NCBI RefSeq assembly: GCF_905475395.1
Contig: NC_058337.1
Coordinates: 99,318,368 to 99,382,367 of the forward strand
Source of the DNA: Chrysoperla carnea
Lineage: Eukaryota; Arthropoda; Insecta; Neuroptera; Chrysopidae
Direction: 5' to 3'
DNA: 64,000 bases
Shown here: positions 10,299-23,317 of the stretch, in pieces
Layout of the letters: the number at the start of each line of letters is the position of its first letter
Position numbering within the stretch: the stretch's first letter is position 1
Made by a program: the position numbers and the translations under genes
The notes under the pieces: model-generated
The model's database searches: none
Seen by the model: the letters and a program-made list of their open reading frames with translations, nothing else
Told to the model about the DNA's origin: nothing

Positions 10299-13200
10299 AT
10301 GGATTTTGAAGAAATTTTTTCAAAAATTCAAGGTCTTTTAAAGAGTGCCGATCAAAATGTAGGTCCACTAAAAAAAATAAAAAATCGTGGTGGTAAGTCA
10401 AGTTTAATCAAATATCAAATACAAATTTACCAAAAAAAAAAACATTATTTTATTTACAGGAAACGAACCGGCAATTCTTCATATTGTATCTCAATTACAT
10501 AAACTGTTAATGCAATACAAATACTTGGATAGTAATCAGAATCATTTAAATGAAGAAATGTTACGTAAAATTACATTTTTCTTAATTTTAAATTGTGATC
10601 TAACACGTATTGAAGATTTATCCAACGAACCAAATGTGGGACATTTAGTCGGCATTTGTCCCTTAATAACACCCTGCATTTTATTTGACTGTGTATGGGG
10701 CTTAAATTTAGGACAATATTTGAGTGAAATATTAACTTATGGTCCAGTTACATTATCTTTAGAGCTGTTGAAAGATGCTGTAACTAGTGTTCAATTTTCA
10801 TTGCCATATCCTTTGTTAGACCGTATAAAAATGTTAATTTATGCTATTTATATGAAAATATATCGATTAAAAGTTGATAAAATTTACTATATACGATTAG
10901 AGCATAGTTTATCAAGTTTAGTTGAAAGATTAACTGAATTATTGCAAAATTATATATCTCCAAAATCATTTAAAAATGAAGATTGGGGCATGAGCGACCT
11001 GTATCGGTATGTAAAATTTTTTTCTAATTGTATGTATAATATTCCAAAAACTAAAAATTTTTGAGTTTGGTCATTGAGTTGAAGCTATTGTTCTGCTATT
11101 CAAGAATAGGGAATATTCATGTATTTTTTTTTATATTTTAATTCATTGTTTACACCGTTATAACAACAGGGAATTTGATGAAGATTGAGATCATTTGATA
11201 ACATTAATTATTAAATATGACGTTATCATGCTCATTTGAAAACGCTACACTTTTCAAAAAAGTCGTAGAGAAAGAAGGTTTGATAGACTCGCCAAAAGGG
11301 AGCCACTAACGAAATTTCAAATATGTATTGATTATTCAACCAAAACGGTGCTACCTTGCGAACTGTTAATATAATGGTCTAAGAGCCATTGACCGGCAGA
11401 CTTACAGTATTTTAACAAACCCTATATTCTTATAGCATGGCTAACATAGCTTTTTTTTCTGTTCAGTGATATTATTAAAGCTTTTAAGAGCCTGCTCTTC
11501 TTAAACCTTTGAGCTAAAATACAGGGTTGGGCAGGGAGGTATGGATGATTTGAAATAACAGTTACACACTCATTTTTAAACGAAACTCAAAATTTATTTT
11601 TTTAATGTGTACCTTAGATGTTGCCAATTTCAAAATTTAAGAGGAAAAAATTAAAATTCATTCATTTCGTCAGGCAATTTTAATCAAATCAGTTAGCCCA
11701 CTCAACTTTTTTACTGGTTTCAAATTACAATGCCCTACTCTTTTAATGCTCAAAATATATTCGAATGTGTAGGATTTTTAAATTTAACGTACATATTTAT
11801 TTATTTATTTTATTCATTTAGTTGTTATATATTAGGTATACTGGATATACGATGAAAAGTATATTAGAACTAACAAATGATTGTCTTGAAATATACATAA
11901 ATCAATCTCCAAAAATATCAGAATACCATAAATTATTTGAAATTGAATATAACATTGGTGCTGAATTTTATATATCAGCTGACACCAAACATGAAAAAAT
12001 ATTCAAATGGTTGTCTGAAATAAATAAATGTTTATTATCAGCTTGTGAAGCAAATTTAAAAGCAATAAGTGTAAAAATTTTTTGTTCTTGGTCTGAATTT
12101 AAGTTGGAAAATTCGAATCAAACAATACAAAATTATGTAGCAACATATGCACATATTATTAATGAAAAATTGTCACAATTAGATCTCGAACCAGAATTTC
12201 TTGAAGAATTATCAGGAATGTTTTCTGCAATATCAATAAAACCATTATCTATAGAGGAAGAAATTCAACAGGCTGATTTGGATACAATTTTTAAGAATGT
12301 ACAAAACGAAAATAGTAATCAAAAGTTATGGTTCAAAAAATTTTTATCGTTAGACAAACTTTTAAGTGATGAAAAACATAGAAACATTCTGAAAAATTAT
12401 ATAAAATTATGCGATATTGAGGACGTGCATAAATTATTATTTCTAACTCATAGTTTACAAAATAATGAACATATAAAATTAGATGAATGTAAGTTAATTG
12501 CATTAGATGCGTTAAAAAATCTCAACATTGAAGATCAATTGAAAGTAATAATTACTTATCATGAGCTGAAACATTTCAGTACATTTTATGAACAATCGAA
12601 TTTTAATGAAAACTTAATCGAAACATTTAATAAAATTATATCAATTGATGATTTAAATTCAATTTTGTATTTATTAATTCAAAATCCTCAAAAAGTCTTA
12701 AAGAACATTTTTGAAGAATGCTTTAAAAGCGAATTGAAAACCAATTTAATGATTGAGTTATTAAAATATTTTAAACCGTTATGCCAGCGAAAAATTAAAA
12801 ATGAAAGCGATCAAGTAATTGGGATATATTTATTAAAAAATGTTTGTGATCAGTATGCGACAAAAGAATTTCAACAAACATTTGTACATTGTATTCGTAA
12901 GATAACTGAGGAGAATATTATTTCAGCTGAAAATGTTGCACAGGAGATACTATTCCCAAATATTTATAAATTTATGGTTGAAAAAGATTTCGAAAATGTT
13001 TTACTGTGGTTGGAGGGTTGCAAGGTAAATATAAATAAACTTTAATGTTTCAATTAAATTTTTTCATCAAAAATTGTCAGGGAAATGACCTCTTTCCCCA
13101 TGCAATACAATGCTCTATAAAAACTAGCGGCGCTTTTAGAAAAATTCGATTGTAGCTTAATAAAATTATTTCAGCTTTCAAATACTTTTTTAATAAATAG

Positions 13201-15593
13201 TACGGACTAAAAATTAAAAGAAATTAAAATAAAAACGGAAACTATAAATAACAAGCAAAACTATTATTGTCGAAAAAAATTTTAGACCCGAGTGTTCCAT
13301 CCTCCTATTTTTATAATAGATCAAAGTCTTCGAAGTCTTCTTTCTACGGCCAACCAGTTATAGAAGTTCTTATTACGAAAGAAAGAAAGTATGTTAGTGA
13401 GAAGAGCACTCAAATTTGGACTAAGAACTGATCTCCTCAAAGTCAAGTATTGATATCATTGTAGTATCGTGTGGTAGCGAGTGGCACATTCAGTCACATA
13501 TTATTCTGGATGAAAATATAATTTGCATTAATTAGTGGTAGAAGTAGGACTATGGACTACTGGATAATTTCCCTTATATTCAAATCAGCGTGTAGAAAAG
13601 ATTTTCTTAATCTGTGGAGCTTCAATTTTGTATCCAAACTGAACTAATCTGATTTCGAATCATAAGGCCTTCGCGAAACTAGCATCAGTCTCTTGAAAAG
13701 AAATAGAGAAGTTAGATTAACTTGAAAACTGCATGTTGTTCCATTAGTTTTCAGTCTACTTAATATGTTTCAAATGAGCTCAACAATTTTCTATTCACTT
13801 TAGATTTTTATTTACTTGAATACGTTCGAAATGTTAAATAAATAATTTATTTTAAGCTAAAAAAATCTTCAAATATTGTCATTTCCAAAACAATTTAAAT
13901 TTTGTTAGTTAGAAAAATTAAACAGACTGATTTTTATAAACCTATAATACTTCATTATATTTTATTTTTAGGAAATTTGTGGACAGGAATCGTTTTTCAA
14001 ATTATATACACCATTTATACTTTTCTTAGCACAAATGTTAAACCATTCACGAAACGATATTAATACATTCTCAATTCAGTCGCTAAATGTTTTACAATTA
14101 AGTATTTCTATTACGATAATGGTTGTAAATAATGTAAAAAGTAAGAACATTATATCAAATGAAGATATTGCTTATCTGAAAGATAGCCTAAGTACAGAAT
14201 CACTTGTAAATCGATATTATTTTGAGCCATTATGGAATAATGAAAATATTAATTATTTAAATTATGTATTTATGGGTGGTTTAAAAGATCACACACGATC
14301 TTGGAATGTTTCCCGACTTTTAGAGGTAAGTAATGTTATTGCTTTCATAAAAGATTCATTTTTAAATAATTATTACGCACATTATTTATAACTCTACTCG
14401 ATATATCTAGGCTCTAAATAGGCCGATTTAGCCAAAAAAACAAAGTTGCAAAATAAAGTTTAAATTTTGAAATTGTTTTGTTTTAAATAATAGAAAACGG
14501 AATATACACATACAGTTGTAGTACTGAATATGTAAATTAATTAAATTTATCCTCCCACATTTCGCTGCTAGACAAGAGCACAAATATTTGATGGTATTAG
14601 TTTTTAGTAAACAATCTTAGAAATATAACAAAACTAGAATCATCCAAATCGACCAATTATCGCCTCGGTTTGAGGTTTGCTGCTTTTTATATCTCAAAGA
14701 TTCTGACTATAAGTCGTGTTATATAATATTACATTTTTATTTTCATAGTTGTTGCCGTTTAATACTTTAGAAGAGTGGAAAATACTTTCACTAAATATTT
14801 TGGAAGTACAACCAGATGCATTGGAATATTTTAAAATGTTAAATGATTGCATAAACCTGCTTGCAACAGTAGTAAAACAGAGTTCATCACAAACAAGTTT
14901 AGCATGTTTTGAATGCTGTATAAAACATTTCACCATGACATTAAATGTAAGTATTCTATTACATGAATTTGGAGCACAGTGGAACATGGGGCACAAAGGA
15001 AAACTCGTAATATTTATACCATATTCCAAGAAAATTTCATAACAAAATACACAAAAATATTAAGTCTGGTTAACTTAACTATTCTGTGTAATTTGTTCTG
15101 GAATTTTCTTGGAATAAGATATAAATATTACGATTGTTCCGTGTTCCCCATATACAATAATGAGAATAAATCAAAAATTTGTTTCAAACAAACGTTTTAT
15201 ATATTTTGTCAAATGAAACAAGCGCTAAAACCTTATAAATAAATTTTCTTTTTTTACGTTGCGCCATTGAAATGTTTTTAGTATGATTGATTTTTTCTAC
15301 GTTGACAAATTTAATTATTTTATGTATTTTTTCAGGACATAATATTTCCCAAGTTAGATGATAGTTATAATGCGCAATTAATCGTTTGGGAAGCCTTATT
15401 ATATATGGTAACTCTATTTCCAAAAGATATTAAAGAGAATTGTTGTACACAATTAATACAAATATTAATACCATTGTTGACGAAATTAAAACAAAAAAAT
15501 TCCAAGGTATTTTCAATTACTGTATTAGATTTAATCTCATTAGAAAGTACTGAAGCTTGTAAAATAATTTGTAAGAAAATTACAGATAATTGA
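10299..15593 (+). CDS. Large helical protein, possibly Gemin4-like
   Basis: Six exons join in phase: 10299-10392, 10460-11006, 11836-13024, 13972-14325, 14749-14946 and 15336-15593, encoding 879 residues from the ATG at 10299. No enzymatic motif, signal peptide or clear membrane segment is visible. The sequence is a run of leucine-rich amphipathic helices, as in HEAT/ARM-type solenoids. I do not recognise it securely. The size, all-helical character and the order of C-terminal motifs (a LLPFNTLEEW segment, then a leucine-rich QLIVWEALLYMVTLFPKD segment) faintly recall Gemin4, a component of the SMN complex in snRNP assembly. That is a hypothesis only. Amino-acid use is rich in N, K and I, following the AT-rich genome. 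Upstream is a 16-bp hairpin. The 13025-13971 intron holds no recognised repeat. Confidence 0.8.
11106..11165. repeat. Dispersed repeat with ATAGGGAATATTCAT, copy 2
   Basis: Direct-orientation relative of 8636-8690, sharing the head motif and the CATTGTTTACACCGTTATAA tail with a small insertion of T/A between them. Lies in intron 2 of the helical-protein gene. Family unknown. Confidence 0.5.
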
Positions 15594-17386
15594 TGTTAGT
15601 ATTATAAAGAGCGAATGTCTAATATATAAAAATTTATAATTTTACAATATTATACAGAGTTTAATTTACGTACCCAACCAGATTCCAGGAAATGATTATT
15701 TCATTCATTTAGGGAAAAATAAGAAAACGCTTCTTTTTTTTTTTTTTTAATTGGTAGTTATTATAATTCAACAAAAGATAAGAAAAAGTTCTTATGAACT
15801 AGGATCCGAAAATACATTATTGCGATGATTGGCGATGTTGGTTTGTTCCTCCTGACTAAAATAAAAAAAGGAAATGCATAGTTTAATTTTTTATGTTTTG
15901 TATTTAAAGATTTCAATAATTCACCAATAAAATGAAATGGTCATACAAAATGCTTTTTTTTTTATTTATAAACTATTTAATTACATTAGAGAAATTAAAA
16001 ATAATGAAAACTTTAAAATGATCTGAGATAAAAGTTGTTCTAGGAGGGCATCTTACGAAGGCCTTGAATTTAACGTATTCAATTTTTATAAAAACTAGGC
16101 GACTCCCAAAAAAATATTTTGATAGATAGTGTATTACATTTAAAAAAAAATTCCAACATAAGTTGTTATTTCATCAATAATAAATTTTTAATTAAAAAAT
16201 TTCCTCTACTTTTTATCATTTATGAAACATGAGTATAATTTGCCCCCTTCAAGTAGAGCAACTTTTACTCTTGGATCATTTTTTCCAAACACACTTTGTT
16301 GGAAAAATATTTCACTGTGAAATTAAAACGGTACACACTTTAATATAAATATAATCAAAAAAAATGTAAAATTTGCTCTAATATTACAGATCTATTTGTT
16401 ACGTCAACTTTCTCCTTCGCTTTAATTGAACCAAATATTGGTGCTTGTCTCCCAATTTAGTTAACTAAAACCTAAAAAAATTTTCCGCGATTTGTGCTTT
16501 TGTAAATTCAAAAATTCCCAAGGTTCCTTTCAAGAAGTGTTTCTTTGGTGGCAACACTTGTAGCGCCCGAGGTAGGATACTTTTTTACCGAAAAATCACT
16601 TTACTATGATTAATCAAATAATTTCGTACAAATGACCTCTATAGACCCTTAATTTTAAGAGGTGGTACCTATCGATCAGATCATAGAGGAGGTGAGTGTG
16701 TTGGTTTTCTAGGTAAAAATCACTTTTTCCCACAAAATTTGTAAATCATACATTCATTGAGTAAAATTTTCAAACAAAATTTTTCACCCCTGCCACCGTG
16801 GCAACACTTCTAAAACGTAACCTTAGGACATGTAATTTTAGTGTACAAAAGCATAAGTCGTGGCAAAAAGTTTCATGTAGCTAACCTCTTGAATGCAGTG
16901 GTAACATTAAAACTAAACAATGCATAGTTTGATGCTAATATTTGCAATGGTCAATATTAACCAATTGTCTAAAAGGAGCGTCATCATTGATGTGAGTTAC
17001 AAAAAATAAATGATGTTTTTGTTATAGCTCGGAAATAAAATAGTCACACGTTTTTAAATTTTTAGATTATTTGGATTACATTCTTCAAATTTGATGTGTT
17101 GCTCCCGAATCACTGTAAGTTTACTTAAGTCTTAACTACTAACTTGGTTAAACAAATTTTAATATTGAAACTTCCTAAATTTTTCAAAAATGAAAATAAA
17201 ACACACCTTATAAGTAAAACAAGTGAAAAGAAACAATTGACTTAGTTAATTGTTGAAATACCATGCATAGTCAATGTTGATTTCTTTATCACATAACACA
17301 TGCAAAAATGTATATACAGTGTTGATGCGCAATCGTTTGTTTTTTTGACGTCACGTAAATAACAAAAGATATTCACTTTTAAATAA

Positions 17387-17408
17387 ACACACACACACAC
17401 ACACACAC
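17387..17408. repeat. (AC)11 microsatellite
   Basis: Uninterrupted AC dinucleotide run. Confidence 0.9.
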
Positions 17409-17569
17409 TGATATACACTTATATTAATGCATACTATAAAATTTGCACCTAATTAACGCCCTCGTGGGTAAACAGTGATGTTTACAAAAAAATGTTTCAA
17501 ACAAAAGTTTTTTATTTTTTTATAAGGAACATTTTTTACATTTAAACTTTTGTTCTATCTCTAACGGTT

Positions 17570-17870
17570 TACAAGATGGGTCCTACGGACCCAAGACCCA
17601 ATTGACCTATGATGCTCATTTACGAACTTGACCTCACTTTTTACGTCCTGAGTACACTGTAAAAATTTCAGCTCGATATCTTTTTTCGTTTTTGAGTTAT
17701 CGTGACCACAGACGGACGGACGGACGGACAGCCGGAAATGGACTAATTAGGTGATTTTATGAACAGCTATGACAAAATTTTTTTCCTAGCATCATTATTT
17801 TTAAGCGTTACAAACTTGGGACTAAACTTAATATACTATGTATATTTCATATATGCATGGTATAATATTA
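17570..17870 (+). repeat. Dispersed repeat with GGAC(n) tract, copy 1
   Basis: Contains CAAGATGGGTCCTACGGACC, a segment around TTGACCTCACTTTTTACGTC, a GACGGACGGACGGAC run, and then GGAAATGGACTAATTAGGTG. The last part and the following ~130 bases, down to TATATTTCATATATGCATGG, recur at 52570-52685. The composition (GGAC repeats, higher GC) differs from the surroundings. I recall closely similar dispersed sequence from insect genomes but cannot assign the family; it may be the 3' part of a non-LTR or Helitron-type element. Confidence 0.6.
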
Positions 17871-17989
17871 AATATACAATAAAATATTATAAATTAAAAT
17901 GATTTAGAAACACACTTTGAAAATTATCTTTTTTCCCGAATAGCTTGCTTTAATTGATATTATGAACCAAATTTTCTTTTTGACAAAAA

Positions 17990-18270
17990 ACTGCTTTTAT
18001 TTTTTCATGATAATTTTAATGTTACAGACAGTTTAAAAAGAACTTTTCAAAAAATAAACGAAAACGCCCGACAAAAAAAATGTTCGTAAAACATCGTTGT
18101 GACGTAATAATGTTAATTGAATAGTATAAACTGTATACAATTATTAATTAACATTATGACGTTATACGATCTTTTAGGAACATTTTTTTTGTCGGGCGTT
18201 TTCGTTTCTCTCTTGAAAAGTTCTTTTAAAACTGCGTGTAACTTTAAAATTATCATGAAAAATAAAAAAA
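17990..18270. mobile_element. Foldback MITE / long palindrome
   Basis: Arms of about 130 bases face each other around 18135. Sequence left of centre (TTTCATGATAATTTTAA, then AAAACGCCCGACAAAAAAAA) returns in reverse complement to the right (TTTTTTTTGTCGGGCGTTTT, then TTAAAATTATCATGAAA). The arms have small mismatches, so it is not freshly made. No transposase is present. The extreme ends are blurred in AT-rich DNA. Confidence 0.6.
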
Positions 18271-20333
18271 GTTTTGTTATAAAACTTATATATAATCTTT
18301 CCATTCTTTTCAAAAAAAAAAAGGAAATTTTTTTTTTCAAAATCCCAATTTCTTTCATATTATACGTTGGAACAGAGGTAAGTCTGAACATATCACATAA
18401 TTTTCAGACCTAACTTTAACAAAATAAACTATTGCACATAAACCAATACATTTTTGAAATAAATTCTGTTTATATTAAATCTGATTTCAATAACCACTAG
18501 TAACTTTGTCATTGGTATTAAGTTTTGAATTTGTTTAAGTTATGTTGTTAATCACTTAACAATTAAAATAGTATAAACAGTGTGCAGTTAATAATAAATG
18601 CAAATTGTATATATAAATATTTGATAAACAGACTTAATGCATTTAAAATGTGGTACTATCGAAGTATGCTAAAACTTAAGTGATCGGATTATGTATCTGA
18701 TAATAGTTTTAAACATAATAAACCAAAAAAAAAAAAAAAAAATCATTAACAATTAAGGTTTAAAAAAGACAGTGCTCGTATTTTGGACATATAATGCGAT
18801 CCGACAAATGCAAAGTGCAGCCACTAATAATATTAATGGATACATTGGAACAAAGTAGACCCTAAGGGTGAAAAAGAATAACATGGCTAATTAATATTAC
18901 ACAATGAACTAAGTCAAATTTTCAGCAAACTATTATCATTGGTAGTGACATAATTATGACGAACTTTTGAACTATGTTAGATTATTGGTGAACCAATAAC
19001 AAAGAATACACGATGACAATTTATTTATTTTTCTCCGGTACTTTTGAAAATTAAAAATAGCTAACCTAGTGCAACCTGTTTAACTAACATACGAAATTAT
19101 CCCTATGATCTATTTTAAGTTTCAAGTTCAAGGGTAGGCAGTTCTGGAGATAATAATTTTCTAATTACTTCTCTTTCACAGATATTATTTAGATTAATTT
19201 TATTAAATTAGTCTGACGAGATAAATCGCAAACACAATACATACTTCGTTTTAAAAAATTTCGTTAAATATAAGTACATATATTGTAAAATAATAAAATT
19301 ATATTTCAGTTCTTACGATAAAAGTTCATTGAAAATAAATTCAACAATCATGTCTGCTCACACGCTAACGTATAATGATTATTTTTGTTTTCTTCATATA
19401 AACTTTTAAGCGTCAAATACTAAATTATATATATTCAAGATTAAAAAATGTTTCCTTTTCATTTTTTCTTTCCTTTAAAACAAATCTTTTTGTTTAAAAT
19501 TTTTTCAACTTATACAAGCTGTTACGCATTTACTATGTTTTTATAAATCGGCATTTAGCCCGAAAATGAATCATAACGCCACTCAATTGTTGAGTTTCTA
19601 TTAAAAAACATGATTAGGCTACTCCAATTATAGTGTTTCATGTTTACTTCGAAATAAAATATATGAATACATGCTGGTAGAATTTGATAAAACGTACCTC
19701 TGTGTCACAAAAAAACGCACAGTTTTATTGACACAGAGTATATGGATTAGTTATTTTCTTCAATTTGAACCGAATTTTAGAAGGGGTTGGAAATCTGCTC
19801 TTTTATATTGATAACAAACATTTACAATAGTTACTTTTCGAAGTAAACGTGAATAAGAATTTTCGAAATAAGTTAACATTGTGTTTTAAAAGAATCCCAA
19901 CAGTTGATGTGAGTGACATCAGAGTTAATCAGAATGCCGACACATTTTTCGGGCTAAATACCGATTTTTCGCTTGTTTATTTTTATCCTGTACATGTAAC
20001 TGATAAATTATACAGTATAGTAATCGGATACTGTATCTGCTAATACGTAAAGTTCTTTATAATTTTGCAGAAGTCATTATTTATACAATCCCATTATCAT
20101 TTTACTTTTACGTCATTCTCATGTGATAAACAACCAACAATCACACAATCGTGTGATTGAACAAAATACCTATACTTCGTAAAACTAATTTAAATATTCG
20201 TTCTGATTTCAGATTTTGAAACGATCATTTCTGTTTTCAGTATGAAAACATATTTCTTTCATTTGAAAAAAATAATTTAAATAAAAATTAATTCAAAACA
20301 CAAATCGTAACACTCACACACACACACAATGTT

Positions 20334-22039
20334 TTAAACACGTAATATTTCCAAAGATCGATTGTAACAAATTGCAATCCAATCAGGTTGTGTTGCTCCC
20401 CATTGAATTTGATTGACTTCACCTTCAGCGGCCGTATACGCTAAAATAGGATCTTCAATTGCACGTGGCATTTGTTGAATATCCCAAATTAATGCTTGAT
20501 GATCATCAGCGGCCGTGCAAATATGACAAGATGAATGTGGCGCCCAAGCAATACCATTAACGCATGCACGATGATTGTTTAATCGTGCAACTGGTGTACA
20601 TGGTACACGAACGTCAAGAATTATAACTTCACAGGCGTCCATAGCAACAGTAGCCAAATAATTGGGATCCTGTTTGTTCCATGCCAATCGTAATAAAGGA
20701 GTATGTGCTGGATCCTAAGAATATAATTTTTATTACAAAAAAATCGTTCTGTCAAAATGATTGTAATAGTATTTTAAACATATACTTCATTTTATAATTT
20801 TTATAGAGCTTAAAAAGCTTTGTAAGAGTCGATCTATGAATGTGTTCAAAAAAATTAATACCGGTGAAAATACTAAAACGGATTTTCGTTGTATTACATG
20901 AGTTCAATTATGAAAATTTTAAGGATAATCGAAATACATTCCTGGAAATAATTAAAAGAACGCTTGGAAATAGCAATTTTTTAAACACACATATACATTG
21001 CAGCTAAATTTAATACTTTGATAAAAAATCTTTGGTTTCCAATTTCAGTACAGTACATATTACATTATTTTGTAAAATATTTGATCCGGTATCCAGATAA
21101 TTGAAAAGTTTAGTATTTAAATGGTTTCTTCCACTATCATTTCAATCTAACAGTGCATAATGTGTACGTACAATTTAAAGAGATAATTATTTGATTTGAC
21201 TTTCTGAACATACTGTATAAATACAACATGTTTAATTACCTCATATATAATTGTAGAGTGTTCTAAATGTCTTAAATCAAACATTCGAACTGATCCATCT
21301 GCTCCAACTGATGCAAACATATCACGACCTCCGCCAGCACGTGAAAATGCAATATCGTATACTTCTTTATCATGTGCAATTAACTGTGTCTTAACATGCC
21401 CAGTTACACATTCAGTTCTGCCCAACATTTGACCGGTTTCTAGACCCCATATTGTACAAGTTGTATCAATACTTGATGTACCAACTAAATTCGGATCGAC
21501 TTCATTCCAATCAAAACTTGTTAATGGTGCACAGAAATCAGAGTTTTTATTATTATTTAAAACACAATCAAGGCGAGTTTCAGTATCCATTGCACGCCAC
21601 ACTCGAAGATAATCACCGCTGTAAACGATAGTATGCTCATAAATATCTTTAAAATATTTTGAAATTGCTCATTTTTCGTTTACCTGGTAGCCAACAAATC
21701 TGGATACATTCCCTTACTATCTGGTATCCACATAATTTTAGTCGTAGGGTACGGGTGATCGAATGTACTTTTTGGTACAAATTCACTGCTGTCTTCATCT
21801 AAAGTTACTATTTGAACCTAAAAGATTCAAATTATTATAAGTGTTAGGAAAAAACTTAATATTAATATAATCTGTAGAACCTTGTTATTGTATTCTTCCA
21901 CGAAACTTCCTAAAGCTAGACGAAAACGTTTATCTGGCCGAACAGACCAATTCATGCTATATAAGGGCCAAGGAGCTACATATTTATATATTTCTTTGCG
22001 TTTACCGCTACTGACTCCTGAACCATGAGCTGCAGCCAT
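20334..22039 (-). CDS. wap: DCAF7 / wings apart, WD40 adaptor protein
   Basis: Four exons on the minus strand: 21881-22039 (start ATG), 21684-21817, 21240-21618 and 20334-20714 (stop TAA), giving 350 residues, close to the usual ~342. The N-terminus has [20 protein letters not shown] followed by [14 protein letters not shown]. Later repeats include [59 protein letters not shown] and [16 protein letters not shown]. It ends in [15 protein letters not shown]. These are near-invariant DCAF7/HAN11/AN11 sequences. The family is a WD40 propeller that binds DDB1-CUL4 ubiquitin ligases and scaffolds DYRK/minibrain-type kinases; in Drosophila it is wings apart. All splice sites are GT-AG with matching phase. 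It is divergently arranged with the oxidoreductase gene 1.3 kb away. Confidence 0.95.
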
Positions 22040-23317
22040 TTTATTTGTTATTTTATTTTACTTTTAAAAGCTTATAAAAATTATTAATAAAATATCATGA
22101 GCTTAAGTTGCTTAATTTAATAATTTTATGATAATAAATAATTAATTTATGGTAATATAAATAAATCACTTCCCAGAATATTGTCAATTTGACATATTTT
22201 GTATGTCCAATAAATAAATTGATTCGAATGTCAACAAACTGTCAAGAGCCTTAAAGTCAATCTATGGTTATGAAAAATATTAGCTCTATGGTGATTAAAG
22301 CCCAAGGCGTTAAAGCCTAATTTATATCAACACAGATGAGGCTTCCGCATTCGATATTTCATATACAGTTATGGTGAATTTACACGCGATGGGTAACGAG
22401 TATGAGAGACCAAATATGGTGCTACAAATCGCATTTAGGCTCTTTTCATGAATAGGAAAATATATTGAATATAAAAGTTATTGTACAATTTATTTTTAAT
22501 ACCAAAGTTTTAATAATAAATAGTTTTTAAAGGCTTTGTTGTACTAGCTTTAAATAGCTTTTACTGTAATAAATTTGGAAAATAATTATTCTATGAATCA
22601 CTCATACATTTATATAAAAAAAAAAGCTGGAAGCGCTCAATTTAAAATATAAAGGATGATTCGGAGTGCCTCTAGTTTTTTCAAATACTAATATATAAGT
22701 GACATAAGAGAAACAATTATTTTCTTCTTCTTAGTACAATAAAAGCTTACCAATTTATATCAAATGGTGGAAACGATGGGAAAGTTAGGTCATGCTAACC
22801 ATAAAAAGGCGTTGTCAAATATAATATTATTGGTTGGAAATAATTTGGCGCTTTGAGTACTACCTTAGGATCCTTTTTATCATGGATTACTACTTGAACG
22901 AAATTTTTCTGGTAACAATGCATAATGCATAGTTTACGCCAGTTACGCTGCGGTTGCACCAGAGTCCAGACTGTATCGGTAAAATTTTATCGATATTCTC
23001 TGGGCTGCAATATGCGCGGCTCCTGTTCGATTCTCTTTGATTACCTTTCAAATATTTGTACAAACTTTTTTATCCACCTGTATAATTAAAAAATTAATTT
23101 TGGGCTCGAGTACGATTTCTTTACAATAGATAAATCATTCTCATTTTGATTTTTAAATATCCCTAAGTTTGAATTAAAATGTAAATAACTTTGATGAAAT
23201 CAAGTACTTGCGCATAAAGTATCACAAAAAAATGACATTTCTTACAATTCTAACCTTTTTACCCGACTGAGCAACGCTAAGGAGTGGTAATGTGTTTATT
23301 ATAATTATAAAAGAACA
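22040..23317. other. Intergenic region between divergent genes
   Basis: Separates the minus-strand DCAF7 gene from the plus-strand oxidoreductase gene and must hold both promoters; no clear core promoter motif stands out. It contains a degraded copy of the palindromic MITE family at about 22590-22755. Otherwise nothing recognised. Confidence 0.5.
22590..22755. mobile_element. Palindromic MITE, degraded copy
   Basis: Shares TGAATCACTCATACAT, AAGCTGGAAGCGCTCAATTT, GGATGATTCGGAGTG and TAGTACAATAAAAGCTTA in order with copies at 40040-40215 and 61150-61393. A TATCAAATGGTGGAAACGAT segment follows, also shared with the sequences flanking the other copies. Non-coding. Confidence 0.55.

Larger units (their letters stand above)
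15594..20333. other. Intergenic region with repeats, no gene seen
   Basis: No coding exon was recognised on either strand. Contents: unassigned AT-rich DNA; two opposed GGTGGCAACACTT-like motifs near 16549 and 16795; an (AC)n microsatellite at 17387-17408; a dispersed repeat at 17570-17870; a ~280-bp palindrome at 17990-18270; and a short palindrome CAATCACAC/GTGTGATTG at 20138-20159. The paired opposite-strand frames near 18113-18413 are produced by the palindrome. Confidence 0.55.

Noticed and set aside
18113-18413. Opposed open frames of 92 and 98 residues
   Set aside because: They overlap on opposite strands of a palindrome and are K/F-rich noise.
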